Assembly: GCF_019634815.1 (NCBI RefSeq)
Contig: NZ_JAHCAP010000009.1
Location: 44,361 to 108,360 of the forward strand
DNA length: 64,000 nucleotides
Source of the DNA: Dokdonella sp.
GTDB lineage: Bacteria; Pseudomonadota; Gammaproteobacteria; Xanthomonadales; Rhodanobacteraceae
Direction: 5' to 3'
The notes under the pieces were generated by a model. That model had not been told where the DNA came from. It made no database searches and saw only the letters and a list, made by a program, of their open reading frames with translations. Below are positions 25,126 to 32,076 of the stretch, piece by piece (position 1 is the stretch's first letter; every line of letters starts with the position of its first letter). A program made the translations under genes and the position numbers.

Positions 25126-26919
25126 TCAACGGCGCGCGGCGGCAAGCGCTGCGGCGTCAAGCCGCACCACGGGATAGGCACCGATCCGCTGCGCCGCATA
25201 CCAGGGGGAGCGGTCGTAAAAGAATGCGAGTCGCGCCGACGGCGAACGGGCGAATTCGGCGTCGTTCTCGAGCCGCGCTTCGAATTGCCGACGCAGTGCC
25301 GGATCCTTGGCCAGCATGTCGCGCGCGAGCTGTTCGGCCACGCGCGGGTCGGCGTATTCCTTCTGCTCGAAGATTGCATCGAGAAAACCCCAGCGCAGCA
25401 GCGAGTCCGCGGCAGCCGGTTCGAGCAGGTTGGCGGCCAGATTCACCAGTGGCTGATCGACCGGAACCAGCATCGCGCCCGGTGCGAAGTCGAGACGGGC
25501 CCGCACTGCAGTCTGATTGAAATCGCGCAGCAGGTGATGACCTTCGAATGAAGCCTGTTGCCATTTGGGCTGGTCGAGCTGATAGCGCTCGACCGTGAGC
25601 TCGAGTGGACGATCGACACGCTCCATGCGGACACCGTGTTGACGCAACTTGTCGACCAGCTGCGGCCAGCCCGCGGGGATCAGCCAGGCCGAGGGCAGGG
25701 TGACGCTGCGTGTGGGCACGAGGTCGCGAAAGTTCGGAATCACCCAGGTGCGCGGCTTGCGCGGATCGTAATACACGAAGGCATCACCAGAGATCGCGCT
25801 CGGCTCGGTCTTGAACTCATAGCCCTTGAAGGTGAACGGCACGGACTGCTTCGAGGTTTCGAAAGCGACCGCAAGCGACGTGCCGGCGCCTCGCGCGGCA
25901 ACTTCGGTATCGGCCTGCGTGACCGCCTTGCGCAAGGCGCCGTCATCACGGGCCAGGCGCTCGAGCGTGGCCAGCACGAGATCGTGCACGGCCTTCACGC
26001 GCACCGCATAGGGTTTGAGCATATGCGTCTCGACCAGCAGGGCGGCGCGATTGCGCAGCGCGACATAGCCGGTCGAGAAGCGCGGCCCCGAGCCGAAGTT
26101 GGCGATTCCCTTGGTGATGTCCCTGTGATCGACGCCATCGAGGTAAGGCGCGGCGAGATGCCCCATCTTCTCGAAAGCGGGCAGGATGTCGCCCTCGAAG
26201 GCCTTGGTTTGCCATTCCTGCACGGATGCGGGCAGCGGACCCCATTGCTCCATGTACCAGGTGAGGTCGTACTGGAAGTCGGCGCCGTCAGTGGTGTGGA
26301 TGTCGAGGAACAGATCGGGCTGCCAGGCGTCGAACAGCGCCAGCCAGTCGCGCATTTCCGGCGCGTCGGCTTTCATGTAATCGCGGTTCAGATTGAGGTT
26401 CTGCGCAGTCGCGCGGTAGCCCATCCGCGCCGGGCCGTTCTGGTTGATGCGGTTGAAGGGCGTGGCGTTCTCGTGGCCGTCGACATTGAAGATCGGCAAC
26501 CAAACCAGAATCGTGTGATCGAGCAATTTGGCGCGCTTGCGTTCGAAGGCGAGGTCACGCAACAGCATGAGCGCGGCATCCTTGCCTTCGATCTCGCCGG
26601 CATGGATGCCCGATTGCACCAGCAGGATCGTCTTGCCAGAGGCGCGCGCCGCCTGCGGCGTGAATTCGCCGCCGCCCGCGGCCACCACCAGCATGAGATC
26701 ACGGCCTTCGGGCGACACACCAAAGCGCGACAAGCGGATACGCCTCGGAGCCGCTTCGGCCAGCCGTTGCAGCCAGGCCTTGGTTTCGGCATAACTCGGC
26801 GTCGTCTGGAACTTGGCCTTTTCGGCCGGCGTGCGCCAGTCGGCAGTCGGCTCGGCGTGAACGACACCGGTACTTGCGCAACATGCGGCAAGGGCCAGCA
26901 GGAAACGGCGCAGCCTCAT
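25126..26919 (-). CDS. M14-family zinc carboxypeptidase-like secreted protein
   Basis: A 597-residue precursor with a signal peptide (about residues 1-22). The M14 zinc set is visible: His106 and Glu109 in IHAGEIEGKD and His208 in DIHTTDGAD, with a candidate catalytic Glu297 in LVETHMLKPY. The arrangement fits the M14 subgroup with a long C-terminal beta-rich extension. The start overlaps the upstream DUF502 gene stop by four bases. It lies directly after three exported endopeptidases, so the locus as a whole looks devoted to extracytoplasmic peptide breakdown. Confidence 0.9.
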   Translation of the reverse strand: MRLRRFLLALAACCASTGVVHAEPTADWRTPAEKAKFQTTPSYAETKAWLQRLAEAAPRRIRLSRFGVSPEGRDLMLVVAAGGGEFTPQAARASGKTILLVQSGIHAGEIEGKDAALMLLRDLAFERKRAKLLDHTILVWLPIFNVDGHENATPFNRINQNGPARMGYRATAQNLNLNRDYMKADAPEMRDWLALFDAWQPDLFLDIHTTDGADFQYDLTWYMEQWGPLPASVQEWQTKAFEGDILPAFEKMGHLAAPYLDGVDHRDITKGIANFGSGPRFSTGYVALRNRAALLVETHMLKPYAVRVKAVHDLVLATLERLARDDGALRKAVTQADTEVAARGAGTSLAVAFETSKQSVPFTFKGYEFKTEPSAISGDAFVYYDPRKPRTWVIPNFRDLVPTRSVTLPSAWLIPAGWPQLVDKLRQHGVRMERVDRPLELTVERYQLDQPKWQQASFEGHHLLRDFNQTAVRARLDFAPGAMLVPVDQPLVNLAANLLEPAAADSLLRWGFLDAIFEQKEYADPRVAEQLARDMLAKDPALRRQFEARLENDAEFARSPSARLAFFYDRSPWYAAQRIGAYPVVRLDAAALAAARR

Positions 26920-27557
26920 GGCGCCTTGCGTCCGATCGCGAAGGAAACCCGGTCGGGCGAAGTGGCGCCAACCGAGAGAATGAAGGCCATCGCCTGATCG
27001 AAGCTCCAGTCGGTGGCGACGAGGCGATCGACAGGAACGATTTCGAGATAGCCGCCGGTCGGATTGGGCGTGGTCGGCACATAGACTGCGGCCAGTTCAA
27101 CGCCATCGGCATCCTGGAACACACGGGTGACGAAGCCGAGGGTCTTGAGTTCAGGCGAAGGAAAGTCGATCAAAACCACACGCTGGGTGCCGCTGGGCTT
27201 GCTCTGCAGCATCGCCATCAGCTTCTTGGCGCCGCCGTAGATGCTGTGCGCGATCGGGATGTGCTCGATCAGCTTTTCGAACAGCGCCAGCGCGCGTTGA
27301 CCGAGAACGCGCGAAGCCGCAAAGCCGATGATGTAGAGCAGGGCCAGCGTGATCACGAAGGCCAGCAGCGAGAGCAGCCATTCCTGGTGCAGATGGCCCA
27401 GGGTTTTGGGGTAGGCATTGACGAGCGCCGTGATCCACGGCAGGTTGACTTCCGAGAGCATCGAGAAGATCGACTTGAACACGATCCAGGTCAGCCACAC
27501 CGGAATGATCGTGAGCAGGCCGGCAAACACGTAGCGCTGGACGTGGAGGGAGCGCAT
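26916..27557 (-). CDS. DUF502-family inner-membrane protein
   Basis: A 213-residue protein with two hydrophobic helices near the N-terminus (about residues 8-30 and 60-82) followed by a soluble domain with the family phrases PIAHSIYGGAKKL and VVLIDFPSPELKTLGFVT. DUF502 proteins are widespread and of unknown function. The ATG at 27557 fits the family N-terminus (VFAGLLTIIPVWLTW). Its stop overlaps the M14 gene start (ATGA). Confidence 0.9.
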   Translation of the reverse strand: MRSLHVQRYVFAGLLTIIPVWLTWIVFKSIFSMLSEVNLPWITALVNAYPKTLGHLHQEWLLSLLAFVITLALLYIIGFAASRVLGQRALALFEKLIEHIPIAHSIYGGAKKLMAMLQSKPSGTQRVVLIDFPSPELKTLGFVTRVFQDADGVELAAVYVPTTPNPTGGYLEIVPVDRLVATDWSFDQAMAFILSVGATSPDRVSFAIGRKAP

Positions 27558-27609
27558 GGCTGTTCCGTTGATCGATGACAGGCGCGACGCGAGTCGCGCA
27601 ACCGCCTCG

Positions 27610-27615
27610 ATTCTA
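27610..27615 (-). promoter_or_regulatory. Candidate -10 (TAGAAT) for the DUF502-M14 operon
   Basis: TAGAAT on the minus strand, 53 bases upstream of the ATG at 27557, within the 120-bp gap between divergent genes. No convincing -35 at the usual distance. Confidence 0.3.
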
Positions 27616-27677
27616 GCCGATGTGGTGCGGGCACCGGCTGCGCGCGGTGTGCGGCGTGCCGGCCGCGGGAGCTTGCG

Positions 27678-28226
27678 TTGAACACCGCCGGACAGCGCTA
27701 CATCATCGTCGTCATGGGCATACCTGGCGCGGGCAAGAGCACGATCGCGCGTGCGCTTGAGCGCGAACTGGGCTTGCGCCGCGTGTGCCGCGACCTGATC
27801 CGTCGGGCGATGTTTCCGAGCAGCAATTTCAGTCGGCTGGAGAAGCGTGCGGCCTATCGCGCGGTTCTGCTGGCGACGGAAATCAATTGCCTGCTCGATG
27901 CGCCCAGCGTGCTCGATGGCATGACCTTTTCCCGGCGCAAGGATTTCGACGCAGTGGCCGCGCTGGCCGCGCGGCATGAATTCGCGGTGCTGCCATTGCT
28001 GGTGGAATGCGGGCCGGCAACGGCGCGCCAACGCATCGAGGCCGACATGGTGGACGGTGCGCATCCGGCCGGAGACCGGCGGCCGGCTCTGGTCGATGCG
28101 GTGGTGGCGCGTTTCCAGACGCCACCCGACAACACCATTCGCATCGACGGCGAGGCCGAACTCGATGTGATGTGCGCACAGGCACGCGCCAGCGTGGCGG
28201 CATGGCGCGCCAAGCGGTCGGGATGA
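27678..28226 (+). CDS. P-loop kinase-like ATPase
   Basis: A 182-residue protein with Walker A GIPGAGKST (Lys20), followed by a CRDLIRRAMFP segment that resembles the nucleotide- or polyol-kinase/zeta-like AAA_33 group. A TTG start at 27678 is preferred: GGGAG lies six bases before it, and the next ATG (27714) would remove the first beta strand leading into Walker A. The substrate cannot be told from sequence. It converges with the next gene, leaving only three bases between the stops. Confidence 0.75.
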   Translation: MNTAGQRYIIVVMGIPGAGKSTIARALERELGLRRVCRDLIRRAMFPSSNFSRLEKRAAYRAVLLATEINCLLDAPSVLDGMTFSRRKDFDAVAALAARHEFAVLPLLVECGPATARQRIEADMVDGAHPAGDRRPALVDAVVARFQTPPDNTIRIDGEAELDVMCAQARASVAAWRAKRSG

Positions 28227-28229
28227 ATT

Positions 28230-29396
28230 TCAGGAGGCTGGATCGGCAGCTGCGGCGCTGTCGTTCGACGTGGGCGCGTCTGGTGCCTGCGGTGTGAAGC
28301 CAACTTCGCGCAGGGCCGCGTCGGGCAGGGCATAGGATTGGGCAAGCAGCTCGCCGTCGCTGATGATTTCCGGAAACAGCACACCCGGCAAGGCCTGCAC
28401 GGCGAAGATTTCCTGCACCGAACCGGTGAACTTGAGCAGGGCGATGGTCTTGCCGGTTTCCAGATGCACGCCCCATACGCCGCTTTGGCGGTCGGCGTTG
28501 TCGTCGGTGATTTCGATGTCGGTGAAAGCGTTGGTCTCGCGCAGCTGCGACAGACCGATGAAGGCGACCGGACCGAGGAAGTCAAGCCCGCGGGCGAAGC
28601 CCGGCACGCTGGCGACATCGGTCTTGGTGCCGGTCTTGGGGTCAATCGTGACCAGTTTGCCGCGGCCCGATTCGAGCACCCACAGCTTGTTGTCGTACCA
28701 GCGTGGCGAATGCGGCATCGACAGGCCACGGGCAATCACCTTGTCGGTGGCCATGTCGATGAGGATGCCGCCATTGCGCTTGTTCTTGCGCCAGCCCTGC
28801 GGCTCGTTGGATTCGCCCAGCGCCGTGAGGTAGCGTGGCTTGCCATCGCGCATCGCCAAGCCGTTGAGGTGGCAGCGATCCTCCGGCGCGTAGTGGCTGA
28901 CGAATCCCGGGCGCCAGCGCGGTACGAAGCTCGATCTCATGTCGAGGGTGCACAGACAGGAGAACAGCGTGTTCACGAACCACAAATCACCGTGCTTGTC
29001 CCAGGCCATCTCGTGGATGTCGATTGCGCCACTGATGTGGACGCGCCGCGCAAGGTAGACCGCATCGTGTCGTGGCGGATCCTGCAGGCGCTTGGCGACC
29101 GCAGGCATGTTGCGGAACTCGGCGATCTCGATTGCGGTGCCCAGCGCCAGGCGCTCGCTGTCGGCGGCCATGCCCATCGGGCGGTTGAAGTTGCGGTAAT
29201 GGGTGTTGATGCTCGGGCCATCGGGACGCAGGATGACCAGTTTGCCGGCCTGGTAGGTGCTCACCAGCAGGCAGCCGCCGAGTTGACGCAGCAATTCGGG
29301 GAAATTGTTGGTGTGCATGCTGCCGAACACTTCGGCGATCGAGCGCGCCGACGCGGCGGCGGTTTCGGGCGCGGCGGGAGTTTCGTACGAGTTCAT
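28230..29396 (-). CDS. TIGR03032-family protein
   Basis: A 388-residue cytoplasmic-looking protein (no signal peptide). The family signature phrases are visible: LLVSTYQAGKL near residue 45, HEMAWDKHGDLWFVNTLFSCL in the middle, and GLSMPHSPRWYDNKLWVLESG, which read as propeller blades. Members of this family have no established function. The start at 29396 gives the usual family length; the further upstream frame is not supported. Confidence 0.85.
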   Translation of the reverse strand: MNSYETPAAPETAAASARSIAEVFGSMHTNNFPELLRQLGGCLLVSTYQAGKLVILRPDGPSINTHYRNFNRPMGMAADSERLALGTAIEIAEFRNMPAVAKRLQDPPRHDAVYLARRVHISGAIDIHEMAWDKHGDLWFVNTLFSCLCTLDMRSSFVPRWRPGFVSHYAPEDRCHLNGLAMRDGKPRYLTALGESNEPQGWRKNKRNGGILIDMATDKVIARGLSMPHSPRWYDNKLWVLESGRGKLVTIDPKTGTKTDVASVPGFARGLDFLGPVAFIGLSQLRETNAFTDIEITDDNADRQSGVWGVHLETGKTIALLKFTGSVQEIFAVQALPGVLFPEIISDGELLAQSYALPDAALREVGFTPQAPDAPTSNDSAAAADPAS

Positions 29397-29457
29397 GAGG
29401 GCTCGGGCAGTTGCGTATCCGCATCCTGCCATAGCGGACGCCCGATGCGGAACGCGA

Positions 29458-30015
29458 TCAGGGGCCGATGGGCGCTGGCTTGAGGCGAGCGCCCTTGAAG
29501 TAGAGCACACGCAAGTCAAGGCCACGCTCGCTGCGACCGATGTAGGTGAAGCGCGGATTGAACCAGGTTGCCATGCGGCCACGTTCGCGGAAACGATCGT
29601 TCTCGAGTTCGAGCAGCACGCCGATGCAGGGATAGTCGTGGGCGCGTGCATGCGCTTCGAGCAGCACGCAGGAACGCTTGAGCAGCGACATCACCAGGGA
29701 CGTGGCCCGCCAGCGGGCGCCGACGAAGGTGCGCCAGTAGTACATCGGCTGTGCCAGACGAGGTGGCGTGAGCGCGATCGCGGTGCAGACGGCGGCGACT
29801 TCGCCGCTGCCGCTGCGCGCATGCATCACCACCTGCTTGACGCGCCGCTCCATCGCCGCCTCGTCATTGAGCGCGCCTTCGGCGCGCCAGAATGCCTTGA
29901 TCGCATCGGCGTCGTCGTCGCGGATCTCGGGCCAGCAGACGATGTACTGAAAGCCATCGTCCTTGACCGTGGAAGGCGGGGAACCATCGCGGGAAGTTTC
30001 CGGAATCGTGCTCAC
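29458..30015 (-). CDS. Hypothetical protein, possible acetyltransferase fold
   Basis: A 185-residue soluble protein starting with GTG. No diagnostic motif is clear. The pattern of a central 'YYWRTFVGARWRATSLVMSLLKRS' helix followed by ENDRFRERGRMATWFNP resembles GNAT-type proteins in which an Arg/Gly turn precedes a helix, but the CoA loop is not convincing. The GTG start overlaps the stop of a tiny upstream frame (GTGA). Confidence 0.6.
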   Translation of the reverse strand: MSTIPETSRDGSPPSTVKDDGFQYIVCWPEIRDDDADAIKAFWRAEGALNDEAAMERRVKQVVMHARSGSGEVAAVCTAIALTPPRLAQPMYYWRTFVGARWRATSLVMSLLKRSCVLLEAHARAHDYPCIGVLLELENDRFRERGRMATWFNPRFTYIGRSERGLDLRVLYFKGARLKPAPIGP

Positions 30016-30128
30016 GGCGTTTGCTGCTGGTGTCGGGATCGGCTGCGATATTGACGCAGTCGGGCGATGTTTTCAGCCATGGACTGCAACTCCGGCACGC
30101 GGCGGCCGTCAATCGCCGGCATGGGCAT
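30012..30128 (-). CDS. Possible tiny coding frame between cnoX and the next gene
   Basis: A 38-residue frame (MPMPAIDGRRVPELQSMAEN...) runs from 30128 and ends with a GTGA overlap onto the start of the 29458-30015 gene. It fills the gap after the CnoX-like gene. No Shine-Dalgarno is visible, so it may be non-coding; the stop/start overlap is the only positive sign. Confidence 0.25.
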   Translation of the reverse strand: MPMPAIDGRRVPELQSMAENIARLRQYRSRSRHQQQTP

Positions 30129-30136
30129 GTGGATTT

Positions 30137-31003
30137 TCAGAACAGCAGGGACGACATCCGTCGCCGATAGTTGCCGACCAGTTCCTCGTCGTCGAGCACG
30201 TTGAATGCTGCGACCAGGCGCTTGCGCGCCTGACCGTCGTGCCATTGGCGATCGGCTTTGAGGATGGCGAGGAATTCGTCGAGACCGGCAGCGGCATCGC
30301 CGTCGATGAGCAGGCGGACGCCAAGCAGATCGCGTGCGTCGTGATCGCCAGGATCACGCGCGATCCGCGCACGCAGTTCGCTGGCCGAAGGGGCGTCCTT
30401 GAGCGAGTGCGCGAATTCGAGCTGGCCGCGCAGGCGGCGCGCGCGATCATCGTTGGCGAGATTCGCGGGCAGCGCATCGAGCTCGGCTTCGGCCGCTTCG
30501 GCATTGCCCACCTGCATTTGCGCGACGGCGAGGTCCAGATGCAGTTCGGCCTTATCGGGTTCGGCGGCAATTTCCTGCTGGAGGCGCGCGATCGCCTGGT
30601 GTGGAGACTCCTCGGGCAGGCCCGCGGCGGGTTCCTGCGCGGCGGCTGCGGCGGGTTGCACGTGACGCAGCAGGAACTCGCGGATCGTGCTTTCGGGTTG
30701 GGCGCCGCCGAAGCCATCGACCGGCTGACCATCGCGGATCAGCACCACCGTGGGAATGCTGCGCACGCCAAATGCCGCGGCCAGTCCCTGTTCCTTGTCG
30801 ACGTCGACCTTGGCCAGTCGCAGTGCACCGTTGAAACTGTCGACGAGCTTTTCAAGGATCGGACCAAGCGTCTTGCACGGCCCGCACCAGGTCGCCCACA
30901 GATCGACGAGGATCGGTTGCTGGAACGAAGCATCAAGCACTTCGCTCTGGAAGTTGGCTTCGGTGGCGTCGAATACGTGAGGCGAGGGCGCGGGGTTGGT
31001 CAT
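30137..31003 (-). CDS. cnoX: CnoX-like thioredoxin-TPR co-chaperone (YbbN family)
   Basis: A 288-residue protein with an N-terminal thioredoxin domain (residues about 8-115) and a C-terminal TPR region, the CnoX/YbbN architecture. These proteins hold unfolded clients and pass them to GroEL or DnaK under oxidative stress. The active site is a full WCGPC (Cys40, Cys43), unlike E. coli CnoX, where the first Cys is Ser, so this one may also be a functional disulfide reductase (inference). ATG 31003 is preferred over an upstream in-frame ATG because the family starts there. Confidence 0.88.
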   Translation of the reverse strand: MTNPAPSPHVFDATEANFQSEVLDASFQQPILVDLWATWCGPCKTLGPILEKLVDSFNGALRLAKVDVDKEQGLAAAFGVRSIPTVVLIRDGQPVDGFGGAQPESTIREFLLRHVQPAAAAAQEPAAGLPEESPHQAIARLQQEIAAEPDKAELHLDLAVAQMQVGNAEAAEAELDALPANLANDDRARRLRGQLEFAHSLKDAPSASELRARIARDPGDHDARDLLGVRLLIDGDAAAGLDEFLAILKADRQWHDGQARKRLVAAFNVLDDEELVGNYRRRMSSLLF

Positions 31004-31081
31004 CGGCGGACTCCTGATCTGCGAACGCGACATTGTGCCAGCGGCGGCGGTTTGCAAGCGCGCAGTGGATCGCGGTGTGAC

Positions 31082-31087
31082 TAGAAT
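31082..31087 (+). promoter_or_regulatory. Candidate -10 (TAGAAT) for the exported cytochrome c gene
   Basis: TAGAAT 27 bases before the ATG at 31114, in the divergent gap with cnoX, followed by ribosome site GGGAGAG. No good -35 hexamer is seen at 16-18 bp. Confidence 0.35.
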
Positions 31088-31113
31088 CGGCCAATGTCCG
31101 CAGCCGGGAGAGA

Positions 31114-31947
31114 ATGATGCGCTGGTTCCTGATCTGGCTGGTCTGTTGCACGGCCCCTGTGTGGGCTGCGCAGCTCACGATCGAATTGGGAGTCACCACC
31201 CGCAGTTTCGATTCGGCGCAACTGCTCGCACGCAGTGATGTGCGCGAGATCGAGATTCCCGCCGATGTCGCCTTCAAGCGCACGATGCGCTATCGCGCCG
31301 TGCCGCTGCGGGCCCTGCTTGCAGGTGCCGGCCCTGAAGATCACCTGCTGTTCGTCGCCGCCGACGGCTTCAGCGCGCCTATCCCGATGTCCCTGATCGA
31401 CAACCGGCGCGGCAGCAGCGCATGGCTTGCGATCGAAGACCCTGCCCATCCGTGGCCGCCGTTGCCGGGCAAGGCGCAGGGTGCCGGGCCGTTCTACGTG
31501 GTGTGGACCCAGCCGGGTCTGGCTGGCATTGGTCCCGAACGCTGGCCCTACCAACTCGCGGCGATTCGCCGGCAGGCGCCGCCCGCGGATCGATTTCCGA
31601 TGCTCGCACCCGATCCCGCGCTGTCGGCGAAGGATCCGGTATGGCGCGGATTTGCGGTGTTCCAGGCCCAATGTCTGGCCTGTCATACGCTCAATGGTGG
31701 GGGCGATGCGCAGCTGGGGCCGGATCTCAACTTGCCGCATGGACCGACCGAGTATCTCGGTGATGCCTTCCTGCGCCTGTATCTGCGCGATCCGCAAGCT
31801 CTGCGACGCTGGCCGCAGGCGCGCATGCCGGGCTTTGCCGTCGAGGTGCTGCCCGAAGGCGATCTCGATGCCTTGCTGGCGTACTTGCATCACATGACGG
31901 CGCGCAAGTCTCCGGCGCAGGCAAGGACCTCTCCCGCCCGACCCTGA
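31114..31947 (+). CDS. Exported c-type cytochrome with N-terminal molybdopterin-oxidoreductase-like domain
   Basis: A 277-residue precursor with signal peptide (about residues 1-19). Residues about 20-160 form a beta-rich domain with phrases (VPLRALLAGAG, LLFVAADGFSAPIPMSL, WLAIEDPAHPWPPLPGK, GPFYVVW) reminiscent of the sulfite-oxidase-type fold, but no Mo-binding Cys is evident. A cytochrome c domain follows with CLACH (Cys187, Cys190, His191) and likely axial Met238 (ARMPGF). Function unknown; a periplasmic redox role is safe. Convergent with the large metallopeptidase gene and separated by a strong terminator. Confidence 0.8.
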   Translation: MMRWFLIWLVCCTAPVWAAQLTIELGVTTRSFDSAQLLARSDVREIEIPADVAFKRTMRYRAVPLRALLAGAGPEDHLLFVAADGFSAPIPMSLIDNRRGSSAWLAIEDPAHPWPPLPGKAQGAGPFYVVWTQPGLAGIGPERWPYQLAAIRRQAPPADRFPMLAPDPALSAKDPVWRGFAVFQAQCLACHTLNGGGDAQLGPDLNLPHGPTEYLGDAFLRLYLRDPQALRRWPQARMPGFAVEVLPEGDLDALLAYLHHMTARKSPAQARTSPARP

Positions 31948-32021
31948 GCATCGCTGCCCGGTTTCATGCCTGCTGCAGGCGGGTTGAGGGCGTCTGCTCG
32001 GAACTGCGCCCCGCAATCAAG

Positions 32022-32053
32022 AAAAAAGCCGCAGGCGCGAAGCCTGCGGCTTT
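32022..32053 (-). terminator. Rho-independent terminator of the large metallopeptidase gene
   Basis: Canonical: 12-bp stem AAAGCCGCAGGC / GCCTGCGGCTTT (32025-32036 and 32042-32053), UUCGC-type loop on the minus strand, and six T residues directly after the stem (A-run at 32022-32027). It lies 24 bases past the stop at 32077. The stem also has T residues on the + side, so it may serve the converging cytochrome gene too. Confidence 0.9.
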
Positions 32054-32076
32054 GAAGGGTCCAGCTTGTTGCAACG

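Noticed and set aside
22989..25379. M13 copy 3 starting at 25379
   Set aside because: The extra 123 codons lack a signal peptide and are antisense to other sequence; ATG 25010 begins a clear signal peptide.
18746..25520. Very long plus-strand open frames opposite the three M13 peptidase genes
   Set aside because: They mirror the minus-strand codon pattern and repeat from gene to gene only because the peptidases are paralogues.
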